Source: Cellulomonas sp. (GTDB taxonomy: Bacteria > Actinomycetota > Actinomycetes > Actinomycetales > Cellulomonadaceae). From it: 64,000 nt of DNA. The position numbers and the translations under genes are program-made. Shown piece after piece: positions 16,044-25,375 of this stretch (the stretch's first letter is position 1; each line of letters begins with the position of its first letter). The stretch covers positions 62,001 through 126,000 of the forward strand of contig NZ_JADGMY010000023.1 in the NCBI RefSeq assembly GCF_015234515.1. Direction: 5' to 3'. The notes below the pieces were generated by a model, which had not been told where the DNA came from, ran no database searches, and worked only from the letters and a program-made list of their open reading frames with translations.

Positions 16044-16643
16044 GTGACCGCGTCGATGCGCCCGTTCCACCCGTCGGACCTGCCCGGCATGTACCGCGTC
16101 TGCCTGCTCACGGGCGCGGCGGGCCAGGACGCCACGCCGCTGTACCGGGACCCGGACCTGCTGGGCCACGTGTACTGCGGGCCGTACCCGGTGGCAGACC
16201 CGGGGCTGACGTCCGTGGTCGTCGACGACCAGGGCGTGGGCGGGTACGTCGTCGCGACGGCCGACACCGAGGCCTTCACGGCGTGGTGCGAGCGGGCGTG
16301 GTGGCCGGTGCTGCGGGCGCGCTACCCGCGGCTCGTCGACCCGCGTGACGGGACGGAGGACCACGTCCTGCGCGCGCTCGTCCACGACCCGGCGCCCGCG
16401 CCCGTGCCCGCGTCGGCGCCCGCGCACCTGCACATCGACCTGCTGCCGCGGCTCCAGGGCCAGGGGTGGGGCCGCCGGCTCATCGAGGGCGTGGCGGACG
16501 CGCTGCGATCGCGGGGGGTGCCCGGCGTGCACCTGGGCGTCGACGGACGCAACACGCGGGCGGTCGCGTTCTACGAGCACCTCGGGTTCCGGCGCGACGA
16601 GACGTTCGAGTGGGGCCATCGGATGGTGCTCGACCTGGACTGA
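16044..16643 (+). CDS. GNAT-family N-acetyltransferase
   Basis: About 199 residues from the GTG at 16044; an ATG at 16056 and an upstream start at 15987 are also possible. The acetyl-CoA loop LPRLQGQGWGRRLIEGVADAL is the R/QxxGxG/A motif, and the C-terminal NTRAVAFYEHLGFRRDETFEWG is typical of this superfamily. The N-terminal half (MRPFHPSDLPGMYRVCLLTG) resembles the acetyltransferases found next to or fused with N-acetylglucosaminidases, but that is a weak hint. Acceptor substrate unknown. The gene stands alone. Confidence 0.85.
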   Translation: MTASMRPFHPSDLPGMYRVCLLTGAAGQDATPLYRDPDLLGHVYCGPYPVADPGLTSVVVDDQGVGGYVVATADTEAFTAWCERAWWPVLRARYPRLVDPRDGTEDHVLRALVHDPAPAPVPASAPAHLHIDLLPRLQGQGWGRRLIEGVADALRSRGVPGVHLGVDGRNTRAVAFYEHLGFRRDETFEWGHRMVLDLD

Positions 16644-16787
16644 GCGGCACGTCGCCCGCGTCGCCGTCACCTCCGACGGCGGCGTCCTCACCGGTGAGCC
16701 GTTCCGCACCGCGACCCTCGACGTCGTCCCCGACGAGACGGCCATCGCCACGCCAGACCCGCCCGAGGCCCCTGACCCACCGCGACG

Positions 16788-16956
16788 CTGGATCGCTCTC
16801 TCACCAGCTCGTGAGAGTGCAATCCAGCACCCCCCAGGGCCGTGAGAGTGCAATCCAGCCACCCCCCCCCAGGTCGTGAGAGAGCAATCCAGCCACCCCC
16901 CCCAGGTCGTGAGAGAGCAATCCAGTCACCCCCCAGGTCGTGAGAGAGCAATCCAG
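16788..16956. repeat. Forward repeat array: one inverted plus five direct copies of a 17-base core
   Basis: The core GTGAGAGWGCRATCCAG occurs at 16811, 16842, 16876, 16909 and 16940 on the plus strand, with starts 31-34 bases apart, and once reversed at 16788-16804. The reversed copy and the first forward copy form a 17-bp arm hairpin with two mismatches. Between cores lie C-runs and CCAGGTC. There are no unique spacers of constant length, so this is not a CRISPR. The same core appears reversed at 17287-17366 and once at 38579. Confidence 0.85.
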
Positions 16957-16982
16957 CACCACCCCCCTACCTGGCCCACGGG

Positions 16983-17247
16983 GTGCCGCTGCGGACCACG
17001 ACGGCCCTAGTCAGGACGCTGCTCGGGCCCGTCGGCATCGTGGCGGACGCTCACGACGCGCGGCATGCGCATCGGTCGCGACCCCATCGCGCCGCCGGGC
17101 TACACGTTCGCGTTCGCGTAAACGGGTGCGTCCCTGCTGCTCGAGCTCGACGACCAGCCGCAGCTGGTCACCGTGACGAGCGGTGCGTTCGCAGAGGAGA
17201 TCGTGTGCATGCTCGCGGCGAGCGGCCTGGTTCTCGCGACCCGCTGA
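16983..17247 (+). pseudogene. Possible decayed gene between the repeat arrays
   Basis: A short protein-like stretch starts at GTG 16983 (VPLRTTTALVRTLLGPVGIV). It loses sense, and protein-like sequence continues in another frame: MRIGRDPIAPPGYTFAFA from 17065, then after an in-frame TAA, TGASLLLELDDQPQLVTVTS and on to a TGA at 17247. One frameshift and one stop would explain this as a broken small gene. I do not recognise the product. The stretch is enclosed by repeat arrays that point toward each other. Low confidence; it could simply be non-coding. Confidence 0.3.
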
Positions 17248-17286
17248 TGACGGTGGTCGCCGTGGTCACACCACCTGCGGGGGTGG

Positions 17287-17366
17287 CCGGATCGCACTCT
17301 CACCACCTGGGGGGTGGCTGGATTGCACTCTCACCACCTGCGGGGGTGGCCGGATCGCACTCTCAC
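17287..17366. repeat. Reverse repeat array: three copies of the same core, opposite orientation
   Basis: The reverse complement of the core occurs at 17287-17303, 17318-17334 and 17350-17366 (CYGGATYGCACTCTCAC), 31-32 bases apart, with GGGGTGG and CACCTG between. Flanks as well as cores match the array at 16788-16956 in inverse sense. The array ends 23 bases before the stop of aldose 1-epimerase on the other strand, so its transcript could form part of a 3' region or terminator. Confidence 0.85.
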
Positions 17367-17389
17367 CACCTGCGGGGTGGGCGGCTCGG

Positions 17390-18397
17390 TCAGACCGTGA
17401 CGGAGAGGCGGAAGGTGCCTGAGCGCTCCTGGCCGGGATCCAGCACGAACACGCCCGTCCCCGGGACGCCCTGGTCGTGCAGCGTGAAGCCGTCGTTGAC
17501 GTTGGTGGCGGGCTCGAGCGCGAAGTAGCAGCGGCGGCGCGGGGCGTACAGGACCAGGTGCCGGTACACCGGGTCGACGGTCAGGTCGACGGTGACGCCC
17601 TCGTCGGCGTACTCGACGCGCACCGGCTCGGTCGGGTCGAGCGCGGTCAGCACGTCGTCGACGAACCCCGAGCCCAGCGGACGTCGCGACCGGAAGTCCG
17701 CGCGCGGCGGCACCGGGCCGGCGGGGCCGTCGGGGATCGCACCGGACAGCCGGTACCCCGCCTCGGCCGGGACGTGCAGGAGCGGGCCGGCGGTCGGCGG
17801 GTACTCGCGGACGGGCGCACCGACGGGCAGCAGCGCGCGGCTGAGGTACGGGTGGTGGCCGAACCCCGCGGGGAACGGCTCGACGTCGGTGTTGCGCACC
17901 GACGTCGTCACGACGAGGTCGTCACCGTCGACCGCGTACCGCACGGTCGCGCCGAACTGCCACGGGAAGTTGATGCCGATCTGCTCGGCCGTGTCCACCG
18001 CCAGAGTCACGGCGGTCGCCGACTGCTCGACGACGTCCCAGTGGGCGTACCGCACGGCACCGTGGATCGCCGTGCCGTCGGCGGCGTTGCGCTGCAGCTG
18101 CCAGCGTCGCCCCGCGAACGGCAGCACGCCGTCACGGATGCGGTTGGACCACGGCACCATCGGGAAGCTCGCGCACTTCTCCGGGTTCCCCGACGACGCC
18201 CGCCGGGTCGGGCGCAGCAGATCACGCCACACGCCGTCGGCCGTGCGGATCCGCCCCCCGCCGAGCGCGGCGCCCGTGCCGGGCAGCACGTCGAGCTCCC
18301 AGCGGTCGTTGCGCAGCGTGACGGCGCCCGGAGGCGCCACCCCGGTCGTGGTGACCGGGGTGGGCGCGGGCTCGGTGATCTGTGCGGTGATCGTCAT
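17390..18397 (-). CDS. Aldose 1-epimerase (mutarotase family)
   Basis: 335 residues from the ATG at 18397. The galactose-mutarotase fold is indicated by MVPWSNRIRDGVLPFAGRRW, then AIHGAVRYAHWDV with a catalytic His, GFGHHPYLSRAL with the second His, and a late YFALEPATNVNDGF that contains the Glu base. It interconverts alpha and beta anomers of a free aldose. It follows the cellobiose phosphorylase gene by 46 bases on the same strand. Cellobiose phosphorolysis releases glucose as well as alpha-glucose-1-phosphate, so anomer interchange before glucokinase is a sensible role. The repeat array lies just beyond its stop. Confidence 0.88.
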   Translation of the reverse strand: MTITAQITEPAPTPVTTTGVAPPGAVTLRNDRWELDVLPGTGAALGGGRIRTADGVWRDLLRPTRRASSGNPEKCASFPMVPWSNRIRDGVLPFAGRRWQLQRNAADGTAIHGAVRYAHWDVVEQSATAVTLAVDTAEQIGINFPWQFGATVRYAVDGDDLVVTTSVRNTDVEPFPAGFGHHPYLSRALLPVGAPVREYPPTAGPLLHVPAEAGYRLSGAIPDGPAGPVPPRADFRSRRPLGSGFVDDVLTALDPTEPVRVEYADEGVTVDLTVDPVYRHLVLYAPRRRCYFALEPATNVNDGFTLHDQGVPGTGVFVLDPGQERSGTFRLSVTV

Positions 18398-18443
18398 CGG
18401 CGGCAGCCCCCTGCTGTCGGCGCCGGGCGCGCAGCGGCCCCGG

Positions 18444-20912
18444 TCAGAGCGTGACCTCGACGCGGACGGTGCTGCCCGCGGGGGCGTACGGCACGTGGTT
18501 GCCCTCGACAGGGGTCCCGTCGACGACGAGCGCACCGCGCGAGCCACGGGCACCCGAGTTGGTGACCGTGATCTCGTACGTCGCGCCCCGCGCCACGCGC
18601 GTGACGGTGAACGACGGGACGTCCGGACCGATCTGCGGGTCGACCACCAGGCCGTCGTAGTCGGGCCGGACACCCAGCAGGTACTGCGAGACGGCGACGA
18701 AGTTCCACGCCGCCGTGCCGGTGAGCCACGAGTTCTTCGCCTCGCCCGCACGCGGCGCCTGCTTGCCGGCGATCATCTGCGCGTAGACGTACGGCTCGAG
18801 CTTGTGGACGTCGCTGATGTCCTCGCGGTACGCCGGGGTGATGCGCTTGTAGTAGTCGAACGCCTTGTCACCGCGGCCGACGACGGTCTCGGCGATGATC
18901 ACCCACGGGTTGTTGTGGCAGAAGATGCCACCGTTCTCCTTGTACCCGGGCGGGTACGTGGAGACCTCGCCGAGCTCGATCTGGTACGTGGTGTACGCCG
19001 GGTACTGCAGCACCAGGCCGTGCGGGGTGCCGAGCATCTCGTCGACCGCGTCGAGCGCCTGGATCGCGGGCGCCTCGACGTCGTCGGGCCCCTCACCCAC
19101 ACCGATACCGGCCATGACGGCGAAGCCCTGCGGCTCGATCCAGATCTTGCCCTCGGGCTTGGCGTCGGTGCCGACGGGGTTGCCGTAGAAGTCGTACGCC
19201 CGCAGGAACCAGCGGCCGTCCCACGCGTGCTCCATCACGGCCTCGCGGACCTCGCCGACGACCTTGCGGGCCTGCGAGGCGACCTCGGTGAGGCCGCGGC
19301 GCTCCGCCAGCTCGGCGTACTGCTCGCCGTAGAGGACGAACTGCGCCGCGATGAACACCGACTCGGCGTGCCCGCCGGCCTGGTTCTCGGTGGTCTGGAA
19401 CGACTCGCCCGGCTCGGTCGAGAAGCAGTTGAGGTTGAGGCAGTCGTTCCAGTCGGCGCGACCGATGAGCGGCAGCCCGTGGGGCCCGCGGTTGTTGACC
19501 GTGAAGTCGAACGACCGCGTGAGGTGCTCGAACAGCGGCACCTCGGAGCCGGGCTCGTTGTCGAACGGCACGGGCTCGTCGAGGATCGAGAAGTCCCCGG
19601 TCTCCTTGACGTAGCCCGCGACGCCGGCGATGAGCCACAGCGGGTCGTCGTTGAAGCCCGAGCCGATGTCGTTGTTCCCGCGCTTCGTCAGCGGCTGGTA
19701 CTGGTGGTACGCCGACCCGTCCTCGAACTGTGTGGACGCGATGTCGATGATCCGCTCGCGCGCGCGCTCGGGGACCAGGTGCACGAAGCCCAGCAGGTCC
19801 TGGTTGGAGTCGCGGAAGCCCATGCCACGGCCGATGCCCGTCTCGAAGTACGACGCCGAGCGCGACATGTTGAACGTGACCATGCACTGGTACTGGTTCC
19901 AGATGTTGACCATCCGGTCGAGCTTCTCGTCGTCCGACCGCACCGAGTACGTCGAGAGCAGCTCGGTCCAGTAGGTCTGGAGCGCCTCGACCGCGGCGTC
20001 GGCCTGCTCGGCCGTCGCGAAGCGTCCCAGCAGCGCGTGCGCCTTCTCCTTGTTGACGACCTGGTGGGCGTCGTCGGCCCACTTCTCGTCCTGCGCGTTC
20101 TCCAGGTAGCCCAGGACGTACACGAGGTCGCGCGTCTCGCCCGGCGCGAGGGTCACGCGGACCGAGTGCGAGCCGATCGGGTACCAGCCCGACGCGACCG
20201 AGTCGGCCGAGACCCCGGCACGCGGCACGGCCGCCTCGCCCAGGGAGTTGTACGCGCCGACGAACGTGTCGCGGTCGGTGTCGAAGCCGTCCGCGCGGGT
20301 GTTCACGCCGAACACCGCGTAGTGGTCGCGGCGCTCGCGGTACTCGGTCTTGTGGAAGATCGCGGACCCGTGCGGGCCGTCCTGCTCGACCTCGACCTCG
20401 CCGATCGAGAGGTTGCGCTGGTAGTTCGTCTGGTCGTCCTGCGCGTTCCACAGGCAGAACTCGACGAAGGAGAAGAGGGTGACCGTCTTCTCGGCGTCGG
20501 ACGTGTTGGTGACGGCGACCCGCTGCACCTCGGCGTCCTCGCCCAGCGGCACGAAGAACGTCGTCGCGACCCGCAGGCCGCCGCGCTCACCCGTGATGCG
20601 GGAGTAGCCCAGACCGTGCCGCGCCTCGAAGTGGTCGAGGTCCGCCTTGACGGGCAGCCACGACGGGGTCCACACGTCGCCGCCGTCGTTGACGTACAGG
20701 TACCGGCCGCCGGTGTCGGCGGGGATGTTGTTGTAGCGGTACCGCGTGAGGCGCCGCATCTTGGCGTCCCGGTAGAACGAGTACCCACCGGCCTGGTGCG
20801 AGAGCAGTGAGAAGAACCGCTCCGACCCGAGGTAGTTGATCCACGGGTAGGGGGTGTGGGGCGTCGTGACGACGTACTCGCGCGCCTCGTCGTCGAAGTG
20901 GCCGAACCGCAT
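18444..20912 (-). CDS. cbp: Cellobiose phosphorylase (GH94)
   Basis: 822 residues, the same length as the well-studied Cellulomonas gilvus enzyme as I recall it, with a near-identical start pattern ([20 protein letters not shown]). It splits cellobiose with phosphate to alpha-glucose-1-phosphate and glucose in the cytoplasm. The general acid Asp490 is present by direct count in [10 protein letters not shown]. The phosphate and glucose-binding settings ([35 protein letters not shown]) are intact. There is no signal peptide. It saves ATP when cellobiose is imported. The gene is first of a pair with aldose 1-epimerase, and a CelR-like box lies 163 bases upstream. Confidence 0.96.
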   Translation of the reverse strand: MRFGHFDDEAREYVVTTPHTPYPWINYLGSERFFSLLSHQAGGYSFYRDAKMRRLTRYRYNNIPADTGGRYLYVNDGGDVWTPSWLPVKADLDHFEARHGLGYSRITGERGGLRVATTFFVPLGEDAEVQRVAVTNTSDAEKTVTLFSFVEFCLWNAQDDQTNYQRNLSIGEVEVEQDGPHGSAIFHKTEYRERRDHYAVFGVNTRADGFDTDRDTFVGAYNSLGEAAVPRAGVSADSVASGWYPIGSHSVRVTLAPGETRDLVYVLGYLENAQDEKWADDAHQVVNKEKAHALLGRFATAEQADAAVEALQTYWTELLSTYSVRSDDEKLDRMVNIWNQYQCMVTFNMSRSASYFETGIGRGMGFRDSNQDLLGFVHLVPERARERIIDIASTQFEDGSAYHQYQPLTKRGNNDIGSGFNDDPLWLIAGVAGYVKETGDFSILDEPVPFDNEPGSEVPLFEHLTRSFDFTVNNRGPHGLPLIGRADWNDCLNLNCFSTEPGESFQTTENQAGGHAESVFIAAQFVLYGEQYAELAERRGLTEVASQARKVVGEVREAVMEHAWDGRWFLRAYDFYGNPVGTDAKPEGKIWIEPQGFAVMAGIGVGEGPDDVEAPAIQALDAVDEMLGTPHGLVLQYPAYTTYQIELGEVSTYPPGYKENGGIFCHNNPWVIIAETVVGRGDKAFDYYKRITPAYREDISDVHKLEPYVYAQMIAGKQAPRAGEAKNSWLTGTAAWNFVAVSQYLLGVRPDYDGLVVDPQIGPDVPSFTVTRVARGATYEITVTNSGARGSRGALVVDGTPVEGNHVPYAPAGSTVRVEVTL

Positions 20913-21277
20913 CGCATGCCTCTCGTGCCTCGTCGCACGGCCGACGACCGAGGCGTCACCGTGAGGTGCACGCCAGGTGCCAGCGACCCTGCTCAGGTGC
21001 CTGGTCGTCCTACGGAACTACATCGCGGACGGAGCCGCGTGCCCGCGCCGTCGAAGCGCCTCGCCGGACCGCGGCGAGAGCGCTCCCACAGTGTGAGCGG
21101 GCACAGCATATCCCGAAGGCCGAGACCCCCGGAACGGCCCGTGACCTTTCACAGGCGGATAAGTCGCACGGGAGCACCCGTCGCCGCCGCCCCGCGCACC
21201 CGCCGTCCGTGTGAGGAAGGTGTGCCCGGTGCCCTTGCGCGGGCCGATTCCCCCCGGTTCGGCACTACGGTGTCACC
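20913..21277. promoter_or_regulatory. Divergent promoter region, cellobiose phosphorylase / dCTP deaminase
   Basis: This 365-base gap has no gene. On the minus strand a TATGCT hexamer (21105-21110) lies just upstream of the CelR-like box and is a candidate -10 for cellobiose phosphorylase, leaving a leader of about 185 bases; no convincing -35 is seen. On the plus strand TACGGT (21266-21271) ends six bases before the dCTP deaminase GTG, consistent with a leaderless start. The phosphorylase start has no strong ribosome site. Confidence 0.45.
21075..21088. promoter_or_regulatory. CelR-like operator (LacI-family box)
   Basis: CGAGAGCGCTCCCA, read on the minus strand as TGGGAGCGCTCTCG, differs in two bases from the TGGGAGCGCTCCCA box that CelR repressors of cellulolytic actinobacteria bind (known from Thermobifida). 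The central GAGCGCTC is a perfect palindrome. If the candidate -10 at 21105-21110 is right, the box covers about +10 to +24, a typical repression site relieved by cellobiose. No celR gene lies in this window. Confidence 0.6.
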
Positions 21278-21853
21278 GTGCTGCTCTCCGACCGCGACAT
21301 CCGTGCCGAGCTCGAGTCCGGCAGGGTGGCGCTCGACCCGTACGAACCCGCCATGGTCCAGCCGTCGAGCGTCGACGTGCGCCTCGACCGGTACTTTCGG
21401 CTGTTCGACAACCACAAGTACCCGTTCATCGACCCGGCCGCCGAGCAGCCCGACCTCACGCGCCTGGTCGAGGTCGAACGCGGCGAACCCTTCGTGCTCC
21501 ACCCGGGCGAGTTCGTGCTCGGCTCGACGTACGAGCAGGTCACGCTCCCGGACGACGTCGCCGCGCGCCTCGAGGGCAAGTCGTCGCTCGGCCGGCTCGG
21601 GCTGCTGACGCACTCGACCGCAGGGTTCATCGACCCGGGCTTCACGGGGCACGTGACGCTCGAGCTGTCGAACATGGCGACGCTGCCGATCCTGCTGTGG
21701 CCCGGCATGAAGATCGGCCAGCTCTGCTTCTTCCGGCTGACGTCACCCACCGAGAACCCCTACGGGTCCGCGGCGTACGGCTCGCGGTACCAGGGTCAGC
21801 GCGGGCCGACCGCGTCGCGGTCCTGGCAGGGGTTCCACCGGACGGACGTCTGA
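21278..21853 (+). CDS. dcd: dCTP deaminase (possibly dUMP-forming)
   Basis: 191 residues from a GTG. It opens with [11 protein letters not shown], the usual Dcd start. The active site [24 protein letters not shown] holds the catalytic Glu in the HSTAG(W/F)IDPG signature. The ending [14 protein letters not shown] is also characteristic. It turns dCTP into dUTP, or in mycobacterial-type bifunctional forms straight into dUMP, feeding dTMP synthesis. Length near 190 and the AGFIDPGF version resemble the bifunctional mycobacterial form, but this needs an assay. Its stop overlaps the start of the next gene (TGATG). A TACGGT six bases before the GTG suggests a leaderless message. Confidence 0.94.
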   Translation: MLLSDRDIRAELESGRVALDPYEPAMVQPSSVDVRLDRYFRLFDNHKYPFIDPAAEQPDLTRLVEVERGEPFVLHPGEFVLGSTYEQVTLPDDVAARLEGKSSLGRLGLLTHSTAGFIDPGFTGHVTLELSNMATLPILLWPGMKIGQLCFFRLTSPTENPYGSAAYGSRYQGQRGPTASRSWQGFHRTDV

Positions 21854-23001
21854 TGGCCACGCACCCGCCGCTCGTGGTCGACGACCCGATGCTGGCCGAG
21901 CGGCACCTGCTCGCGCTCCCCGAGGGCGTCGAGCCCGAGGAGATCGAGGTGCTCGCCGCCAGCCGGTTCCGCAGCGTGCGGTGGGAGGACGCCCGCGCAC
22001 CGGAGACCCCGACCCGCACGGGCATGCTGCCCGCGGTGACCGCGGCGTTCGGCATGCGCTCCGTCGCGCGCCGCACGCCGCGGCCGTCCCGCGTGCTGCG
22101 GCTCGCGCGGCTCTCGTCGCTCGCCGGTCCGTACAGCGTCGGCGGGCACGACGCGCTCGCCCTCGGCCTGCCCGCCACGACCGTGATGGTCTGGGTGCTC
22201 GAGGCACCGCGCGAGCGCGGTGAGAAGCCCTGGCCGGGCGGCGACCGCGACGGGTTCAAGCGCGCGTTCCCCGACGGCCTGCCCGTCCGGGAGGAGGGGC
22301 GGGTGCTGCAGTGGCTCGTCGCCGCTGCGCGACGGCTCGGTGGCGCCGTGCGCACGCAGACCGGTGTCGTCCTGACGCCCGACCCCGACGCCGCCACCGA
22401 CCTCACCGTCCTGACGGACCGGTGGCTGGAGCCCGAGCAGGTGCTCGCCGTCGTCCAGCGCGTCCAGCCGCGCGCGTACCTCTCCGTCGCGACCCCGGGC
22501 ACATGGCAGGGCCCGACCGTCCTGGCGGGGCGCGGGTCGCGCGGCGCGATGGGCGGCGCTCCCGAGTCCGGTGGCTCCGGTCTGCGCGCGGCGCTCGAGG
22601 AGCACGGCGTCCTGGACCCCGACGACCGGCGGCGGCTCATGGCGGAGGCCGACGCGTACGACGCGCTCATGCTCGCCGACCCACCGCCCGCCGAGGCCTT
22701 CGGGGTGCTCGTCGACCTGGGCGTCGACGGCATGCTGGCTGTCGAGGTCGCCGCCTGCGAGCAGCTGCCGCCGCTCATGGAGGACCTGCCCTGGACCAAG
22801 GCCGGCGTCGTGGCGTACCGCGTGCGCTGGGAGCCGTTCGAGATCGAGCAGATCGAGCAGGAGCGGCCGTCGTTCGAGCACCGCGTCGCCCGCAGCCGGT
22901 CCGCCCCGCTCATCGCGACGGTGACCAAGGCGCTGCAGGCGGTGACCGGCGGCGAGGTGGCCGACGAGGCCGACTTCCTGGTGGACCCGGCCGACCTCTG
23001 A
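21853..23001 (+). CDS. Conserved-type hypothetical protein coupled to dcd
   Basis: 382 residues. I do not recognise the family. It has no signal peptide or membrane span. Visible features are an Asp/Glu-rich N-terminus (EGVEPEEIEVLAASRF), a middle with LPATTVMVWVLEAPRERGEKPWPGGDRDGFKRAFPDGLP and DLTVLTDRWLEPEQVLAVVQRV, and a late EVAACEQLPPLMEDL. The Ala/Asp-rich composition fits actinobacterial cytoplasmic proteins of unknown role. The ATG overlaps the dCTP deaminase stop, so the two are co-translated. Strong codon bias and length make it a real gene. A large terminator follows. Confidence 0.75.
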   Translation: MATHPPLVVDDPMLAERHLLALPEGVEPEEIEVLAASRFRSVRWEDARAPETPTRTGMLPAVTAAFGMRSVARRTPRPSRVLRLARLSSLAGPYSVGGHDALALGLPATTVMVWVLEAPRERGEKPWPGGDRDGFKRAFPDGLPVREEGRVLQWLVAAARRLGGAVRTQTGVVLTPDPDAATDLTVLTDRWLEPEQVLAVVQRVQPRAYLSVATPGTWQGPTVLAGRGSRGAMGGAPESGGSGLRAALEEHGVLDPDDRRRLMAEADAYDALMLADPPPAEAFGVLVDLGVDGMLAVEVAACEQLPPLMEDLPWTKAGVVAYRVRWEPFEIEQIEQERPSFEHRVARSRSAPLIATVTKALQAVTGGEVADEADFLVDPADL

Positions 23002-23018
23002 GGTCCCGCGGGACCGTG

Positions 23019-23062
23019 ACGTGCCACGGCCGGCCCCCGATCGGGGGCCGGCCGTCGCACGT
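23019..23062. terminator. Large bidirectional stem-loop between convergent genes
   Basis: Bases 23026-23055 are a perfect 30-base palindrome (ACGGCCGGCCCCCGA and its complement). After one mismatch the stem extends a further six pairs to 23019-23062. It stands between the stops of the plus-strand gene at 23001 and the minus-strand peptidase at 23074, so it can end transcripts from both sides. No T-run is present, as is common at such G+C content. Confidence 0.8.
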
Positions 23063-23073
23063 GAGAGCAGGTG

Positions 23074-25191
23074 TCAGCCCAGGACCTCCGGGTACGGGAC
23101 CGCGTCGTCGCCCGTGCGGCCCAGGACGTGCTCGGCGAGGAACGCCTCGACCGCGCCGTACCAGACCTTCGCGTGCTGCGGCTGGAGCACCCAGTGGTTC
23201 TCGTCCGGGTAGTAGAGGAACCGGTGCGGGCTGCGGCCGTGCTCGTCGGCGGGCAGGCCGGAGGCGGACAGCAGCTCGTACCACAGGCGCAGGCCCTCGC
23301 CGATCGGCACGCGGTAGTCCTTGTCCCCGTGGATCACGAGCATCGGCGTGACGATGTCGCCGACGAACCGGTGCGGCGAGTTCTCCAGCGCCATCTCGGG
23401 CGTCATCTCGCGCTGCCAGTAGTACGACGCATCCGTCGTGGGACCGAACTGGTCGAGGGCCCACAGGCTCGCGTGCGTGACGATCGCGCGGAACCGGTCC
23501 GTGTGCCCGGCGACCCAGTTGGCCATGTAGCCACCGAACGACCCGCCCATCGCAGCCGTGCGCTCGGGGTCCACGTCGTCGCGCTCGAGCGCGGCGTCGG
23601 TCGCGGCCAGGAGGTCCGTGTAGGGCGCGGCGCCCCACGCACCCCAGCCGCGCTGGACGAACTCCTGCCCGTAACCGGTCGACAGCGCAGGGTCGGGCAG
23701 CAGGACGGCGTAGCCCTGCGCGACCAGCAGCCACGGGTTCCAGCGCCAGGACCACGCGTTCCAGGACCCGAGCGGACCGCCGTGGATCCACAGCAGCAGC
23801 GGTGCCTTGGCGTCCGGCCCGGCGCCGTCGGGCAGCGCCAGCCAGGCGCGCACGCGGGTGCCGTCGGGGGCCGTCGTGACGACCTCCTCCAGCCGGCCGG
23901 GCAGCGGGACGTCGGCGGCCGGGGACGGCAGCGGCTCGGCTGCGACGGGTCCCCCTGCGAGCGCGGCCGCGAGGTCGATCCGGACCGGGTGCGCCGGCGC
24001 CTCGTACGACGCGCGCAGCGCGTACGCGGTCCGCCCGTCGGGGCTGACCCGCACGTCGGAGAACGCCGCGTCGTCGCTGGTCACCCGCGTGACGGTGGTG
24101 CCGTTCAGTTCCACGTGGAACACCGGGGCGCGGCCGTCGTCGTCGGCGACGACCAGCAGGGCGTCGGACGTGGGCAGCCACACCGGGCTGGTCGGCCAGC
24201 GGTCCCACCCGGTGGCGAGGCGCTGCGGCTCGCCGCCGGCCAGCGGCACGACCCACAGCTCGACGGCGGGCGCGACGTGCGGCGTCGACAGCGTCTCGCG
24301 CGCGTAGGCGACCCACTGCCCGTCGGGCGAGACGACCGGGTGGCCGATGTCCGCGGCCTCGTCGTCGACGAGGACCCGGCGCTCACCGCTCGCGACGTCG
24401 ATCGCGACCAGGTAGGTGCGCAGCTCGCCGCGCGCGCCCGCCCGGTTCCACGGCGCGACGACGGTGCGGCCGTCCGGGCTGAGCGCCGGCGACTGCTCGA
24501 CCAGCTCGATCCGCGCGTCGGGCGTGACGTCCGCCAGGTCGAGTCGCGGGTCCCGCTCACCGGCACGGGGCGCCGCGACGTCGGCGGAGACCGGGGCGAC
24601 GAACAGGTGCGGCGAGCCGGGACCCAGGTCGTGGTCCCAGTACCGCACCGGGTAGCCGGTGTGCAGGATCGCGGAGACCTTGGCGTCCTTGCGCTCCTTG
24701 CGGCGGCGGTCGTCGTCCGCCGGGTCGCTCGCCGACGGCAGGACGTCGGACACGACGAGGACCGTGGGCGCGTCGGTCGCGACCTGGACTCCCCCGACAC
24801 CGGCGCCGCGGTCCGCGACGACGCGGGCCTCGGCCCCGTCGGCCGGGAGCAGCCACAGCGCGGGCGCCGGCTCGTCGTCGGGCTCCTGCGCGTCGGGGTC
24901 GGGGCGGGCGCTCGTGAAGAGCAGGTCGCCTGCGGGCGTGAACGCCGCCGACGCCTCGCTCTTGGCCGACCGCGTCAGGCGGCGCGCCGGGCGCTCACCG
25001 GTGGGGTCGACCTCCCACAGCGCCGTGACGTACGCGGTGCGCTTGCGGTCGAGGGTCTGCACGGCCGTGACGAGGCGCGTGCCGTCGGGCGACAGCACCA
25101 GGCCGGACAGCCGTGGCAGCGCGATGTAGGCGTCGAGGTCGTGGAAAGGTGTGGCGGCCGGGGTGTCGCCGCCGGGAGGTGGTGTGGTCAT
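23074..25191 (-). CDS. S9-family serine peptidase (acylaminoacyl/prolyl oligopeptidase type)
   Basis: 705 residues. The N-terminal two thirds is a beta-propeller with repeated blades (LSGLVLSPDGTRL, ALSPDGRTVV, PVVSPDGQWVAYA, VRVSPDGRTAYAL). The C-terminal alpha/beta-hydrolase domain has the nucleophile in MGGSFGGYMANWV, Asp in HGDKDYRVPIGEG and His in PDENHWVLQPQH, a complete triad. HGGPLGSWNAW forms the oxyanion region. The propeller limits access to short peptides. No signal peptide, so it acts in the cytoplasm on peptides or acyl-peptides. The gene is alone, convergent with the dcd pair. Confidence 0.92.
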   Translation of the reverse strand: MTTPPPGGDTPAATPFHDLDAYIALPRLSGLVLSPDGTRLVTAVQTLDRKRTAYVTALWEVDPTGERPARRLTRSAKSEASAAFTPAGDLLFTSARPDPDAQEPDDEPAPALWLLPADGAEARVVADRGAGVGGVQVATDAPTVLVVSDVLPSASDPADDDRRRKERKDAKVSAILHTGYPVRYWDHDLGPGSPHLFVAPVSADVAAPRAGERDPRLDLADVTPDARIELVEQSPALSPDGRTVVAPWNRAGARGELRTYLVAIDVASGERRVLVDDEAADIGHPVVSPDGQWVAYARETLSTPHVAPAVELWVVPLAGGEPQRLATGWDRWPTSPVWLPTSDALLVVADDDGRAPVFHVELNGTTVTRVTSDDAAFSDVRVSPDGRTAYALRASYEAPAHPVRIDLAAALAGGPVAAEPLPSPAADVPLPGRLEEVVTTAPDGTRVRAWLALPDGAGPDAKAPLLLWIHGGPLGSWNAWSWRWNPWLLVAQGYAVLLPDPALSTGYGQEFVQRGWGAWGAAPYTDLLAATDAALERDDVDPERTAAMGGSFGGYMANWVAGHTDRFRAIVTHASLWALDQFGPTTDASYYWQREMTPEMALENSPHRFVGDIVTPMLVIHGDKDYRVPIGEGLRLWYELLSASGLPADEHGRSPHRFLYYPDENHWVLQPQHAKVWYGAVEAFLAEHVLGRTGDDAVPYPEVLG

Positions 25192-25375
25192 GGCTCCGTC
25201 CTATCACCCCCAGGCGACAGGGACCTGCGTCGACACCTCGCCCGTGCACCACTGCGCGTCCGGCACCTGCGCACGTCACGCTCACTCTGGTCGCGGGACG
25301 CCGACTGCCCGATGAGCCTGCGCGGCGCGATCGGTCGGTACGTCCTGACAGCCGCAGCAGGCCCCAGGAGGAGCC

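Noticed and set aside
16788..17366. CRISPR array
   Set aside because: Repeat core is only 17 bases, the intervals are C-rich and near-identical instead of unique spacers, the two halves are in opposite orientation, and no cas genes are present.
17412..17428. Second CelR-like box (GAGCGCTC near the end of aldose 1-epimerase)
   Set aside because: It encodes a conserved stretch at the C-terminus of the epimerase and is not upstream of any gene; only the eight-base centre matches.
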